Below are positions 15,001-31,328 of a DNA stretch of 64,000 bases, piece by piece. The stretch comes from Dermatophagoides farinae. Its lineage: Eukaryota > Arthropoda > Arachnida > Sarcoptiformes > Pyroglyphidae. Location of the stretch: NCBI RefSeq assembly GCF_024713945.1, contig NC_134678.1, positions 7,068,001 through 7,132,000 of the forward strand. The letters are read 5' to 3'. Below the pieces are notes generated by a model. That model did no database searches. It worked only from the letters and a program-made list of their open reading frames with translations, and was not told the DNA's origin. Made by a program: the position numbers and the translations under genes. How positions within the stretch are numbered: position 1 is the stretch's first letter; the number at the start of each line of letters is the position of its first letter.

Positions 15001-18000
15001 TAAATAAATAATGTTTTCCTGATTGAATGATAAATGATGAAAAATTTGCATAGGCTACAATGCTAGCTGTATGTAAATTCACCCAAATAGAGAAAACAGA
15101 CAAAGAAAAAGAATATAAAGGATTAACATTTTTTTTTTGTTCACTCTCGTGTATTTTTAAAAAGGGCCAAGTTCAAAAAAAAAATTAAAAATCCAACTTT
15201 CGAAATCAGCAAGGCTTCTATATGATGCTATAAACACACGACGATGGATTAAACAATCCATTGAACAAACCTGTGACGGGGCTCGATGAAACATCAATTC
15301 AATTCTATTCGAAATTCAATTGTAACAACAACAACAACAACAGATGTGAACAAATAAAACAATACAGAAAAAAAGTGAACGTCATAATGGCAAATAATCC
15401 AAATTCAAAGACATGATGATGGCTAAACATAATAAACATTATAAAACGAAGCAAAAATAAAATAAATCGACAATGCCAAAAAGATTGCGACATTCACAGA
15501 AAAAAAGGGGCAGGAATATATACAGGACAAGTACGAAAAAAAATGTCCAAACAAAAAACATCATGTGCACTGGGAACTGAAATAAAAAAAATTATCGAAA
15601 TTCAAAACAAATCATTTTTTTCAAAAAAATGATGTTTTCGACAATTTATTGATGATGATAATAATCATCATAAAAAAAGATGATGATGTGACCATCGTGA
15701 ACAAGTCTGAAAAGTCAAAAAACAACGATTCAATGAATGAAAAAAAACATGGGTGAATGATTCAACCATTGGATCATTTACTCAAATACTACTCTCACAT
15801 CCTCCTATTCTCATGTCCTACATTACAATAAAAAAAATTTCTCATTTTTTTTAAAAAAGTGGTGGTAGTGGTGCCCATTTTTCACATTTGTTTTCATTTA
15901 CAATCATTTATCATATAAAAATGTTGAAGAAAAAAAATCTACAGGATTAGATTATAATAATTTAATATGACATACAATGCTGATGATGATGGGGGCAGAA
16001 TGAAAAAAAAATGAAAAAAACACAGACACTCACACATACAAGATGTCAACCTGAAACAATAAACAATTATTAGCCTGTCATACAATGATGCGGATGAATA
16101 TATGAAATGAATGTTTCTGTATATACATAAATCACACACACACACACACACAGCAAATGGTAACATGAAACACACAATAATGTCCATATCTATTTCTTTA
16201 TCTAGATAAAACGGGACAAGTTTCAAGTTTGTTAATACATTCATTAAATCATTCATTCATGTATTCATGTCGCTTCACTGATGATGATAATGATATTCAT
16301 CATCATCTATATAGGGTTAATGACTTGATGTTCCGAAACAATAACTAATTACCATCACATTGACAAGGAAATTCTATTGATATTCCAAGCAATTATATTG
16401 TCATCAACATCATCATCGATTGATCATTATTATTCGAAAAAAAAGAGAATTTGATCCTCATATATCCGGTAGTGAAAAAACCAACAACAAAAAACAAAAA
16501 TATGACAAGTATGTAGACACTTGTTGCTTGTTTACCTGTTGTTATAATGAAAATAAATCAAACAATTTTTCACAAAACAAATTAAACCAAAAAACGTGCC
16601 AGACAAACATTGTACGCGCGTGCAAACATTATAAATTGTAGACACTGTAAATACATACGCGTGAAAATTAAGGCTAGGCCAACTAATAATAACGGAGCAG
16701 AGAAAAAAAAACGAAAATAAAAATTATTATTTAATATTTGTAACTTAAAATAGTTACCAAATAAAATAAAATCACCATATGATTGGCCAGTTTCTTGTCC
16801 AATGGTCATTCAAATAATAGAAAAAAAAATCTATTAATAGGCCAGACACGCAAACACGCAAATACTGTTCATACATTCATTCATTCATTCATTTTAATCT
16901 CACGCCAACAATAATTTTTTTTTCGTTAAAATTTTTTTTTCTTGTTCAGCGAGAGTGTGTTGCGGTATATGCCGGCTTTGTTTTTCTTCATTCATTCATT
17001 CATTCATTCGAGCCCATTTTTTGTTGTTGATTCGGATAAAATGATTCAATGAGAACAACAACAACAACAAAAACAATCGATTGTGATTGCCAGGCACCTT
17101 CATCAATTTTTTTTTGCTTTCTTCATGCCATTCACCCGAAAACGAAAACAACAAAAACAACAAAGAAAAATAAAGAACTACAAAGATAAAAACTTTGATT
17201 TACACGAAAAAAAAGTTTTTTTTGTGAAAAAAACATGCACAAAAGAAAAAAAATTGACTTTCGAATTCCGTCGGATCTTAATATAAATATATATCTTAAA
17301 TCCGGGTGAACAAGAAAAAAAAGTCAATCATTTAGATTTTGTTCATTTTGTTGTTGTTGTTGTTGATCTATTGATCGAATGTGGTTCATCATCATCATCG
17401 TCATCATAATATTCAAATGAATTCAAATGGTGAATATTATAATGAATGAATGAATCAATGAACAAGATAAAGAAACAGAAAATAAGAGATAGGCTTGGTC
17501 GGATCAATAGAAAGAAAAAAAAAATTTTTTTTTTGTGAATTTTTTTTGTACCGATTTTTTTTTCTTTCTTTTGAAATTGCGTTTCAATAAGAAAAAAAAA
17601 CATGCATGTTCAACTCAATGATACGGAAGTATTAATCTTGATAGAAAAAATGGGACTAACTATTTATACAAACATGTAATAGAAAAAAAAGTTAGACAAA
17701 ATATTGATTTTTAGAAATTGAAAAAAAAAAATTTTCTCCTTAAACAATCAACATGACAATGTATATTCACAAAAGATGCAATGATTTGTTCAACAAAATA
17801 ACAAGAAAAGAATCTCATCATTCCACTTATCACTTTCTCCCACTCTTTATCTTTTGAATGTTCACACACACACACACACACACAAAAGGACAATTCCCAT
17901 TCAATTTTCAAATCCAATCGACGAATGACCGAGTAGTGTCCGTGTGTGTTTCAATAAAACTCCCATCATCATCATCATCATCACATAAGATGATAACTAA

Positions 18001-18763
18001 TTAGAAAAATAGAAAAGATTTTTCACTATAAACATTTTTCTCTTGAGAGTGAGAATCAAAATACACACACACACACACTTATAACGGATACTTATTGCCC
18101 ATCGTGTTTTTTTTTCTATGTAAATCTTTAGATATACTTAATCATCATTGTATAGTGTGAACTTACATTTTGTGCCGTAACCTGTGTAGATGGTATGATT
18201 GACAACGAAATAAAAATTGTGGCTAAAATAAATAAAATTTGTAATGAATAATAATGATATTGGCTATTGTGATTTTTTAGTATTATAAATGGATTGAATC
18301 GATTATTTGATTTATTTGATCTATTTCGTTGTTGATATAATAATAATAATAATGGTGACCATTGTATTGATGATTTTTTTGATTTCAATTTTGTTGTTGA
18401 AATATTTTTTCTAGAATTCATCGACAATGTAGATTTATATGATGATGATGGCAATAATGATGGTGGCGGTGGTGGTAAACAATTTGGTGATGATGATGAT
18501 GATGATAGTGATAGTGATTTGCTATTTATGTCGTGATCAGATTGTTGTGTTGTTGTAATGATGGTAGAATTGGTTGGCCTCGATGTAACGAATGATGATG
18601 ATGATGATGATGACGACGACGATGATGGTGATGTAATGATGATGGCACTATTTGATGATAGATTATAATATTGTTGTTGACCATTTTGATGGTGACGATT
18701 ACGGCATCTTTGCCGGCTATACTGAGCCGTCATTGATGAAGATGATGATGATGGCAGCATCAT
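1..18763 (-). CDS. uif: Uninflatable-like giant multidomain receptor (3' end beyond window)
   Basis: Nine coding exons join in frame on the minus strand: 18763-18167, 12193-12151, 12077-11996, 7954-6165, 6089-4355, 4252-2374, 2313-1300, 1239-433 and 380-1, giving at least 2,775 residues. Order of parts: a Ser/Gln-rich leader, a hydrophobic signal-like stretch (about 173-191, ending TQVTAQN), a C-type lectin domain (about 211-353), an LDL-receptor class A module (356-390), three CUB domains, four sushi domains, a calcium-binding EGF, an F5/8-type C domain, a second EGF, more sushi domains, a second F5/8 C domain, two HYR domains, a sushi domain, several GCC2/GCC3-type Cys repeats (CPAGSY, CPEGTY, CPPGHY), then about 14 EGF repeats. 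This order matches Drosophila Uninflatable, an apical epithelial membrane protein linked to tracheal growth and Notch signalling. The transmembrane segment is not in the window. The start at the MM pair of 18763 is a guess; a later Met is possible because the leader is low complexity. Confidence 0.9.
7955..11995 (-). other. 4.04-kb intron 3 of uif-like gene
   Basis: The exon ending at 11996 (donor gtaagt) carries the first half of the C-type lectin domain, and the exon starting at 7954 continues it; the split codon is CG|A (Arg). The intron has runs of A (23 in a row at 8057-8079), CAT/ATG repeats and GT stretches, and no recognisable gene. Confidence 0.8.
8057..8079. repeat. Poly-A tract
   Basis: A run of 23 A inside intron 3 of the uif-like gene. 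Similar tracts occur elsewhere, for example about 22 A at 23984-24005. Confidence 0.9.
12194..18166 (-). other. 5.97-kb intron 1 of uif-like gene
   Basis: Donor gtaagt follows the AQN codon at 18167 and the acceptor tag precedes 12193; both exons are in phase 0. The intron is low-complexity AT-rich DNA with CAT, CAA and CA repeats. I see no convincing nested gene. A plus-strand segment near 14320-14500 reads as a Gln/Asn-rich open frame but has no clear splice partner. An A/T-rich hairpin (seven T, one C, seven A, flanked by ATCA and TGAT) lies near 15613-15635. Confidence 0.8.
17863..17884. repeat. CA microsatellite
   Basis: A (CA)n run in intron 1 of the uif-like gene, one of many CA/GT microsatellites in this window. 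Confidence 0.9.
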
Positions 18764-20600
18764 TTTCTTGTAGATGGCAATGATGATCTTGTTTGGTGAT
18801 TTTTTTTGTTGTTGTTGTTGATTGAATCGAATCAAAAAAACTAAACCGACAGACAGACACAGACACAAAAAACACAATTTCAAAAGAACAATTAAAGAAA
18901 ATGGGCCGACCAAAACACACACACACAAATAAAACACCAACAAACAACAATAGAAAATGAACGATATGATTTATTATTGATAATGACCACCACCTCGTGT
19001 TGTCGATTGTGTGGTTCGGATGTGAAAATGTGTGGTGTCTGTGTATGTCTGTGTCTGTGTGTGTGTGTGTGTTTGTGTGACGGATACGGATTTTGGGTGT
19101 CAATTCCAATTATCACATTTTAGCCAAGGTAAACGAAAAAAAAACTGTGAAAAAAAACAAAACAAAAGAAAATTAGCTAAGAAAAACAAAATGGATCACA
19201 ACTTGACATCATTAACGATATTGTGTGTGTGGACGCCAATTTTGAATAACAAAAAATGCGAAAATTACGATTCGATACGAATCAAATGGATGAGAAAAAT
19301 AAAAAAAAACTTGTAAATAAGACTAATAATTATAAATTATAAGCGGCAGTCAAAGATACATGATAATAATCATCATCAAATGAAATCGCCTTGAATATCA
19401 AACACACCAACAACAACAACAACACAAATAAATTGATAGGGCCAATTGTCCAAAATCAAACTATTGATCGATTTGACCATTACACATTCATAAACATTTT
19501 TTTCTGTTGTCGAATAAAACTTACATTGATTACAATGACAACATGATGATGAATGGATAAATTTTCAAAAAAAAGGCGAGAAAAAGTGTCCATTGCCGGG
19601 AATCGGCTGTTTCAAAACTTTTTGAAAGATGTTAATGTTCCATTCAATCCATTACAAATCTAGACACATCTACACATATAAACAGAAAAAAAACAACAAA
19701 AATACGATGATCACAGTCTTTTCAAATGAGAAACTATTGATGGCAACGATTGATGGAACATTACATCGGTCAAAAAACGATGTATAGCTGGCCGACAATA
19801 ATGATGATGACTGAAACAAGGAATTTTCTCAGTTTTTTTTCGTGATGGCACCGCCAAACGAAATTTTTTTTTCTTGAAGAGTCATTTCATCTCTTTCTCT
19901 TGGGCCACAAACACTGGCTGCAAAAAGTGATCGACAATTGGTCTCTTTCTTCTTTGCGATTCATTCATCTTTCTCTCTCTCTCTCATTCTCTTCAGGTAT
20001 AAAAACTACAGGCAAGAAACAGGTATTTTCTGAAGAAAATAAAAATGTTGAATACTTTGATGGCCGAATATAGCAATCATCACAATTCACTGGTAGTAGT
20101 GGTAATTGCTGTTTTTTTCTTAAGAAAATTCTTAGAGTTCCTTGTTGTTGTTGTTGTTTATTTGTAAATCCAAGTCTGACCAGGTAGGTTTTTCCTAACA
20201 GGTAAACATACACACTCACACACACAGCATGCAGGTGGTATGTTATTTTGTTGGTTGTTGTTGTTGTTGTTGGTGCTCGTTGTAAGAGTAATAATGATTA
20301 TTATCAATGATGTTGACGATGATTCGTCCGTTTGCCGTCGAATATTATAAATATAGAATGAAATGAATTAGAATGGATTGCTGGTTTGTTGTTTGTTCAA
20401 AATTTGGTCGAACTTTGACTTTGATATTAACCACTTCTTCTTCTTCTTTTGGTAGATTCAGTGAATAGAAAACAAAACAAAACCAGCTTATGAAGTTTGA
20501 TGAAGCGGTAGAAACCTGTTAGATTGAAGAAAGAGGGAAAAAAAGAAACAAGGTAGTTGACCATCATGATTGATTCATGCACCAGAAAAAAAAATTTTTT
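18764..20600. other. Upstream flank of uif-like gene
   Basis: The minus-strand frame of the first uif exon stays open to about 18943, but that stretch is hydrophobic and Gln-rich low complexity and I do not call it coding. The rest is CA/GT and ATG repeats; a GT run lies at about 19057-19073. No TATA box stands out clearly. The uif promoter is presumably here (inference). Confidence 0.4.
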
Positions 20601-20633
20601 CTTTAAAAAAAAAAAATACCCAGTTCATAAATA

Positions 20634-20807
20634 CTTTTTTTCTACTTGTTTTGCTACCATCCGGAGTTGGATGGTCATCATCATCGATATCTTCGGATGA
20701 TGTAACCATATGATTATTGTAGGGTGAACCAAATCCTAAATGCCGGTCGGATGAATTGCGTGTGTGTGGAATGTCACCGGAATCATATAGGAAGCGAAAA
20801 GAAATTA
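20634..20807 (-). CDS. Candidate coding segment, unrecognised protein
   Basis: A minus-strand frame, open for the whole stretch, has non-repetitive protein-like composition (HLGFGSPYNNHMVTSSEDID, then HPTPDGSKTSRKK), while the opposite strand is broken by stops. A possible donor gtattt follows the AGAAAAAAA codons near 20634. No clean acceptor is visible, so the 5' edge is arbitrary. I do not recognise the protein. It could belong to the same gene as the segments at 21250 and 21833, to an upstream uif exon, or be chance. Confidence 0.3.
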
Positions 20808-21249
20808 GTCGACTTTTTTTGACATTACAATTTTGTCATGGATGGATTTTTTTTTCGGATATCAATGTGTCGACCTTTTCGAATGTTTTTGATCACCGAA
20901 ATATGGAAAAAATTGGTTCTTTTTCTTGCAAACAACTGGAAAAAACTGAAAAAAAATTATTAATTCAAAATTCAAAAAAAAAAAAAATTAAATTTTATCA
21001 CCAAATCAGCCTTACTTGAATAAATGGATTTGTTGTGAAATGTTAGTCACTCACATTCATCATCATCCTCCGTCATCATATTAATGTTCGATCTTGCTCA
21101 GGGCACATTACTCCACACACACGCAGAAATGTTGAGATGCAAAAAACCGATATGTGATATTTAAATGGAAAAATCAATTATTTTGATTAGAATGCGAATA
21201 ACCGAATTCTAGTTTTATATAATTAATCAATCAATGATGAATCAATGAA

Positions 21250-21326
21250 TTAATGATGATCAGTATTTTCATCAACTTCAAATAGACCTGTAATTAAATC
21301 ATCATCAATATGTGTGGATTGCGATT
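21250..21326 (-). CDS. Candidate terminal coding exon, unrecognised protein
   Basis: An acceptor cttag at 21327-21331 is followed, after two bases completing a split codon, by 24 codons (SQSTHIDDDLITGLFEVDEN, then TDHH) and a TAA at 21252-21250. The composition is acidic and unlike the surrounding repeats. It would need an upstream exon ending in phase 1. The candidate segment at 21833 ends in phase 2, so the two cannot be joined directly and a further exon would be needed. Confidence 0.3.
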
Positions 21327-21832
21327 CTAAGATTCAATGAATCATCAAATAGTTACCTTTTTTTGTGCGATGCAGAACTGGTATTTTTATGATACAACTT
21401 TGTTTTCGAAATGAATGATTTTTTTTTGCTTCCTATAATGTAGCTATTGATTGTTCAATGACCAGTAGTCAATCAATTGATTCGATTGTCGAATAACAAG
21501 TAATTTGAGCGTCCTTATTTCGAAATTTGATTCTATAACAATCAACATCATACATAATTATAGATAGATGAGAATATTAGCATTATGAATGAATCAATAT
21601 ACACTTACCATTCATTGAATATTAACACCAAAATCAGGAAGAAGAAGTGAATCTTTTCATTCAGCAATGGAAAAAAAATAACATCAATTGATTATTCATT
21701 CAAAAATCAAAATCATTGAAATAAAGAATCGACACCAATTTTGATCTAATCATGTAGAAATCAGAAAAAAAATAAAAACTGGGAATCAATATATACAAAT
21801 TGATTATTATAGCTGAAAAAAAATCAATTTAC

Positions 21833-21959
21833 CTATCTTGATATCTCATTGAATTGACGGGATATAATTTGTCGCCCTTTTCACCAAAAGGGTATTGATG
21901 ATGATGGGTATGTTTTTTGTTGTTGTTGTTGTTGTTGTTCAATTTTCAATCACAATTAT
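21833..21959 (-). CDS. Candidate coding exon with good donor site
   Basis: A minus-strand frame runs through a CAA repeat and a His stretch into PFGEKGDKLYPVNSMRYQDR, followed at once by a donor gtaaat (21832-21827). The other frames and the opposite strand are closed by stops. An internal ATG (21849-21847) could be a start, giving MRYQD only. I do not recognise the product. A donor-like gtaagtg also lies at 21608-21602, in frame with a hydrophobic stretch. Confidence 0.35.
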
Positions 21960-22748
21960 TGGATTGGAAAAATTTTCTCATACAAATGACAAAGGTGAGG
22001 ATCGTTTGATCATTAAAAGAAAAAAAAGCATTCGATAACCACGTTTGTAAAGAACAAATTGTGATCATCCTTTGTTCGATATAAATCGATGGGTGAAGAT
22101 GATGATTCATTCACAAATGACAGGTTGCATTTTTGATTCGAAATTCTTTTTTTTTTTGGTATATTTTTAGAAAAAAAAAACTTTTTAACATTCAAAATCA
22201 AACAATCTTGATCGTCGTGAAAATCTATTTGTCTGTGTTTGTGTTTGCTGAACAACAATGAAAAATTTTTCAATTTTTTTTTCACCACCATTGTTATCAG
22301 AATTCACCAGGGTAAGAAAATAATAATAATAAAAAAAATCACGATTTTCAATCGAATATTTATTCAATTATTCAATCAGATTATCAAATTTTCCAATCAA
22401 TCAATCAGATCAGATCAAAATATTTAAATGTGCAAACGCAGGCTTGATCCAGATTCATCATCATTTTTGAATGCTGAAAAATTAATTTATTCACAACCCA
22501 AATTATGGTTCGATATTGAATTATGAAATTGATCGATTAAATCGATCTTAAATCGATGCTACAACTGAATGAAGGAATTTCCCTTAAAAAAATATTAACC
22601 CAGAAAAAAAACCATTCAACAAATTATTTTCATCATCATCATCATCATAAAAATTATTTATTGATTAATCTTTAATCATATCAATCGATCATTTAGATTT
22701 CAATCACCTCTATTTTTGTTGATGATGATAATCAAGGCCATCAAGATC

Positions 22749-22764
22749 ATCGATCGCGATCGAT
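22749..22764. repeat. 16-bp perfect palindrome
   Basis: ATCGATCGCGATCGAT is its own reverse complement. It sits in intergenic DNA between SMC3 and the uif-like gene. No function can be read from it. Confidence 0.8.
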
Positions 22765-22799
22765 TACTGATTATTATTATCATCAACAAGAAAAAATAA

Positions 22800-24870
22800 A
22801 TCAAATATCTTTATCGATTTGTTATTTTGGTCTCATATAAAATGCCTCGATAATCGATTAATGATTTGAAGTGAATATAATCGGTACCGGAAACGACATT
22901 ATCATCCCTTGAAAAGAAATGTTTTCCCTTCATTTTCCCGTCACATATAAATATATTAATTATCATTAGTAATTGAAACCAACCACTACTACTACTACTA
23001 CTACTATTATTGGTCAACATTCAAAAACAACAACAGGTATCAATCAAAAATCAATCTCTTTTTTCATCATCATCATCAATTCAATGGTCAGTTCAATTCA
23101 ATCATATATAGACATTTATCTGTCTGTCGATATTTGCCAACCTTCATCGTCCTAGATTATAATGATGAGTGAAGAAAAAAAAAACGAAAAATCATCGGTC
23201 AACTAAATTCGGAAGATGATGCTCATCATCATCGTCATCATCATCATCATCATATAGCCTGATTTAGCTCTCCTTTTATTTTTCTTGTTCTGTTATTCAA
23301 AAAAAAAGACTTAAGGTGAAACGAGATGAGGTCAAACCCGATATACATACTTGCATGGTCGAAACCAGAGATTTTAGACATCCAAATCATCCAACAAATT
23401 CGAATGGATGAGAAAAAAACAAAAATAACCAGGTAATTCATTACTCTCGCTTGCTTGTTTACCTGGGTAAAATATGCATCATTGCTAAGGATTGAATTTG
23501 ATTGAACTGAAAAAAAACGCAGCAGTCTTCATCATTTTAATCAGATATATATTTCATCCATCGACGAAAACATCAACAACAAGGTTAGAGAAGGAAAAAA
23601 AACCGGTCAAACTTATTCAATTTATTCAATTCATTTCTATTCCATTCCATAGGATTTACCAATTTACCAATGATATCAATATCACGCGGTTATATGTGCA
23701 AAGGGGAAAAACATTTTTTTGAAAAATTTTCCGTCGAATAACCGAGAAAAAAAAATGAATGAATGATGCTATGTGGCCTATATTCTCGTAGTCGTCGTCG
23801 TCGTCGAAAATGTTTCATCGATAGTCAAACCACAGTGTGTGTGTGTGTGTGTCAAGTACAAATATTCTGTGAACAAATATTTTTTTGAAATTATAAAAAT
23901 ATTTCCCCCCTCCAAAAAAAAAACTGTAGCCACTTCTCCGGCCCGTATACACACACACAGGTGAGGCTGAAAATTAAATCACCAAAAAAAAAAAAAAAAA
24001 AAAAATATGATCCGGATTTTATCATCATCATTAATCAACGAAAAAAAAAAAAAAAAATTTTTTACCTTGATTTACCATCATCCAAAAGTCAGGTAAAAAA
24101 AAACAAAAATAAAAACTAAAAAAAAAATTCTACATTAATAATTAATTTATTATCTGCAGCAATGATGATATGGAATAACGGGATATCTCCCAAATACATT
24201 ACTCCAGATTTATATTATAAAACCTGTTCAAATAATGTCGTCGCTTGTTGCTTTTTTTTTACTTTGAAATCAAGTTTGTCATCATCAGGTAATGTTTTAT
24301 ACATTTCATGATGATGAAAAAAAATTGCCTAGTTCAAAATCAATTTCAATACAAAATCAACACACAAATAAACACACAAAAATTTTTTTTTATTATTCTA
24401 AATTTAAATATATTGAAAAAAAAGAACATCAAAGATTTATCATAAATTTAAACTTTCTCTTTATTATTATTATTATTGTATTACGTCGTCGTTTTTGTTT
24501 ATTATTTTAAAAATTTTGTTTTTCTTCGTTGATGTTAAAAGATGTAACGATTATTTTGTTTATATATAGCAAAAATGTTGATGTGTTTGTGTCATTTCAT
24601 GCGTGTATATATGATGATGATGATTATTATAATGAAAAGTGTTCATGTTTTTTTTTCTATTTATTTATTTCAAAGGATGATGATGATGATGACGATGATG
24701 ATAATGATATTATTATGGATTTATTTCTTAAATGTCCATCATAATAATAATAATTAATGAGGATGTGTGTGTGTGAAAAGGGATTTTGTCGAAAATATAT
24801 AGGCAACAGGTTGATGCAAGAGAGAGAGAGAAAGGTCCACATACCATGTCGGTATTTATTTGCTACTCTA
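22800..24870. other. Gene-poor stretch downstream of SMC3
   Basis: The stretch consists of CAT/GAT repeats, two long A-runs (about 23984-24005 and 24041-24056) and a GT microsatellite (about 23837-23852). I see no reading frame with protein-like composition that can be supported. Confidence 0.6.
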
Positions 24871-29028
<4,158 letters not shown>

Positions 29029-29863
29029 GTTGTTTATTCAGTATTTAATTAATAAATAAAAAAATTATGAAAAATTTTTAATAAAATGTCTATAAAAATT
29101 TTTGTTGTTGTTGTTGTATGTGCTACGACGGCATTCTTTCGAATAAAAAATTGGCGCCTTTGTTCCACTTGATAATCCGTTACGTTGAGATGATGAGATC
29201 AGTGTCGAAAATTGTTTGGTCCAATTCAACAATCTGAATCCAAATTGGTCATTGAATCTGATTTAATGATTATCCGATGGGTTTTTTATGTGATATCAAT
29301 TGTGTGTGATTGGATGGGTCGGTTTATCCAGTGGTTTTGTTGGTTACCATTGGAATATGAGCGCGAACTTTTGCCAACAACAAAATTTCATTCGCTCCTG
29401 AGCATCAATTATGGTGGACCGCAAAAAAAAAATTCGGATCCACAAATTCATACGTTGATAGTTATCTATATCACCCTTGTTGATAATTTTTCAATCTTCT
29501 CTTTCGATTGTGATGAAGAGATTGAATGAAAATTTTCAAAAAATTATTTGAAACAATAGAAATTTTCTTTTTTAACTGAAAACAACTCGAAATTGAATCT
29601 CAAGAATAAAATTGAATTTTTTTTTCGAAAAAAAAATTCATTTCAAATGGAAAAGTTTTCGAAAATAATTTCATTACAGATTCTATGTAAATGTTCCCGG
29701 GAAATCATCATATTGACAGTCAGCAAGTGACCAAGCAAAAAAATTTTTTTTTTTTTTTTCTTTTGCCACACACAATATCTTCTGTTGCAAACATTTCATT
29801 GTTATTAAAAGTTTTTTTTTCATTTAAATTACCGATCCATATAAACAATTTATATCTACAAAA
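29029..29863. promoter_or_regulatory. Shared divergent upstream region of SMC3 and PSMD12
   Basis: 835 bp separate the two start codons, which face away from each other, so this interval probably holds both promoters (inference). A 105-codon open frame at 29212-29529 has no recognisable domain and looks incidental. No TATA box is obvious; T-rich runs lie just upstream of PSMD12. Confidence 0.5.
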
Positions 29864-31328
29864 ATGGCCGATACACTCTTCAGCGATAGTGGCCGATTGG
29901 TCAAAATGGAAGTTGATTATTGTGAAACGGTCAACGAAAAGCTACCTATTTGTGAAAAATTAGCCAAAGATGGTAAATTGAAAGAAGCATTGGATATATT
30001 GCTTTCATTGGAAAAACAAACACGTACCGGATCCGATACACATTCGACTGGTCGAATATTAGTGGCCATAGTTAAACTTTGTTTCGAAGCCAATGATTTT
30101 GATTTACTTAACGAACAGATCGTAACGTTGACAAAACGTCGTTCACAAATCAAACAAGCGGTAACGAAAATGATTCAAGAATGTTGTAATTATGTGGATA
30201 AAATTTCTGATAAAGAAATACAATTGAAATATATTGAAACATTACGTACGGTAACTGCTGGTAAAATCTATGTTGAAGTTGAACGTGCACGACTTACATT
30301 GAAATTGGCTCATATGAAAGAATCTGAAGGTAATGTTGATGAAGCTGCCACTATTTTGCAAGAACTTCAAGTTGAAACTTATGGTTCAATGGATAAAAAA
30401 GAAAAAGTGGAAATGATTCTTGAACAGATGCGTCTATGTTTGGCACGTAATGATTATATACGAACACAGATTATTAGTAAGAAAATTTCGACAAAATTTT
30501 TCGATAATCCTGAAATGCATGAATTGAAATTCAAATATTATAAACTAATGATTGAATTGGATCGTTCGGATGATGCTTTTCTTAACATTTGTAAACATTA
30601 TATGGCCATCTATAATACGGATGCAATCAAAAATGATTTGAAAAAACGTTGTTCAATATTGAAAAATTGTGTTGTTTACATTATTCTTACACCGTATGAT
30701 AATGAACAATCTGATTTGATTAATCGTTTGAAGCTGGAAAAACCTATAAATGAGATTCCAAATTATTTGGAAATATTGAAATTATTCACTACATGGGAAT
30801 TGATACAATGGCAAACATGGGAAACATCTGTATCGCAATTATTACGTATGGGTAATAAATCTAATGATTTTGAAGCTGAACCAACCGGTGTATTTCCATC
30901 ATCCACTGATGATGGATGTAAAAAATGGAATGTTTTAAAAAATCGTGTTGTTGAACATGTAAGTTTTGTCTAAAAATCTAATTTCAATTTATTTGTTGAC
31001 TATTTTTTTTTTTACAATGTAGAATATTCGTGTTATCGCCAAATATTATAGTAAAATTACATTGAAACGAATGGCCAATCTATTGGGATTAACACAGCCA
31101 GAAACTGAAGAATCGCTTAGTGCATTGGTTGTATCGAAAACCATTTGGGCTAAAATTGATCGATCATTAGGTGTTATAAATTTTGAACAAAGTAAAGATC
31201 CAAATGAAGTATTGAATGATTGGTCAACAAATATTGATTCATTAATGAATCTGGTTGGTAAAATGAATCATTTGATTAATAAAGAAGAAATGATTCATCA
31301 AAATTATGGTGACATGGTGACTGCTTAA
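29864..31328 (+). CDS. PSMD12: 26S proteasome regulatory subunit Rpn5 (PSMD12)
   Basis: Two exons, 29864-30958 and 31023-31328, are joined by a 64-bp intron (donor gtaagt, acceptor tgtag) and encode 466 residues; human PSMD12 has 456. It is a scaffold subunit of the lid of the 19S regulatory particle, which deubiquitinates and feeds substrates to the 20S core. Strong family blocks are visible: LVKMEVDY near the start, [19 protein letters not shown]-like [33 protein letters not shown], and the C-terminal PCI region ([38 protein letters not shown]). The intron falls between HisAsn of VVEHN. The start fits human MADGGS/MADTLFS alignment. Confidence 0.97.

Noticed and set aside
18764-18943. Hydrophobic N-terminal extension of the first uif exon
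   Set aside because: The frame is open but consists of GT-repeat and polyGln sequence; the MM start at 18763 or a later Met is more plausible.
23219-24757. CAT/GAT and TA-rich direct repeats that could suggest a CRISPR-like or satellite array
   Set aside because: Plain microsatellites without regular spacers; the genome is eukaryotic.
29212-29529. 105-codon plus-strand frame between SMC3 and PSMD12
   Set aside because: No recognisable domain or splice context; it lies in the presumed shared promoter, and its composition (Trp/Ile/Phe rich) looks like chance.
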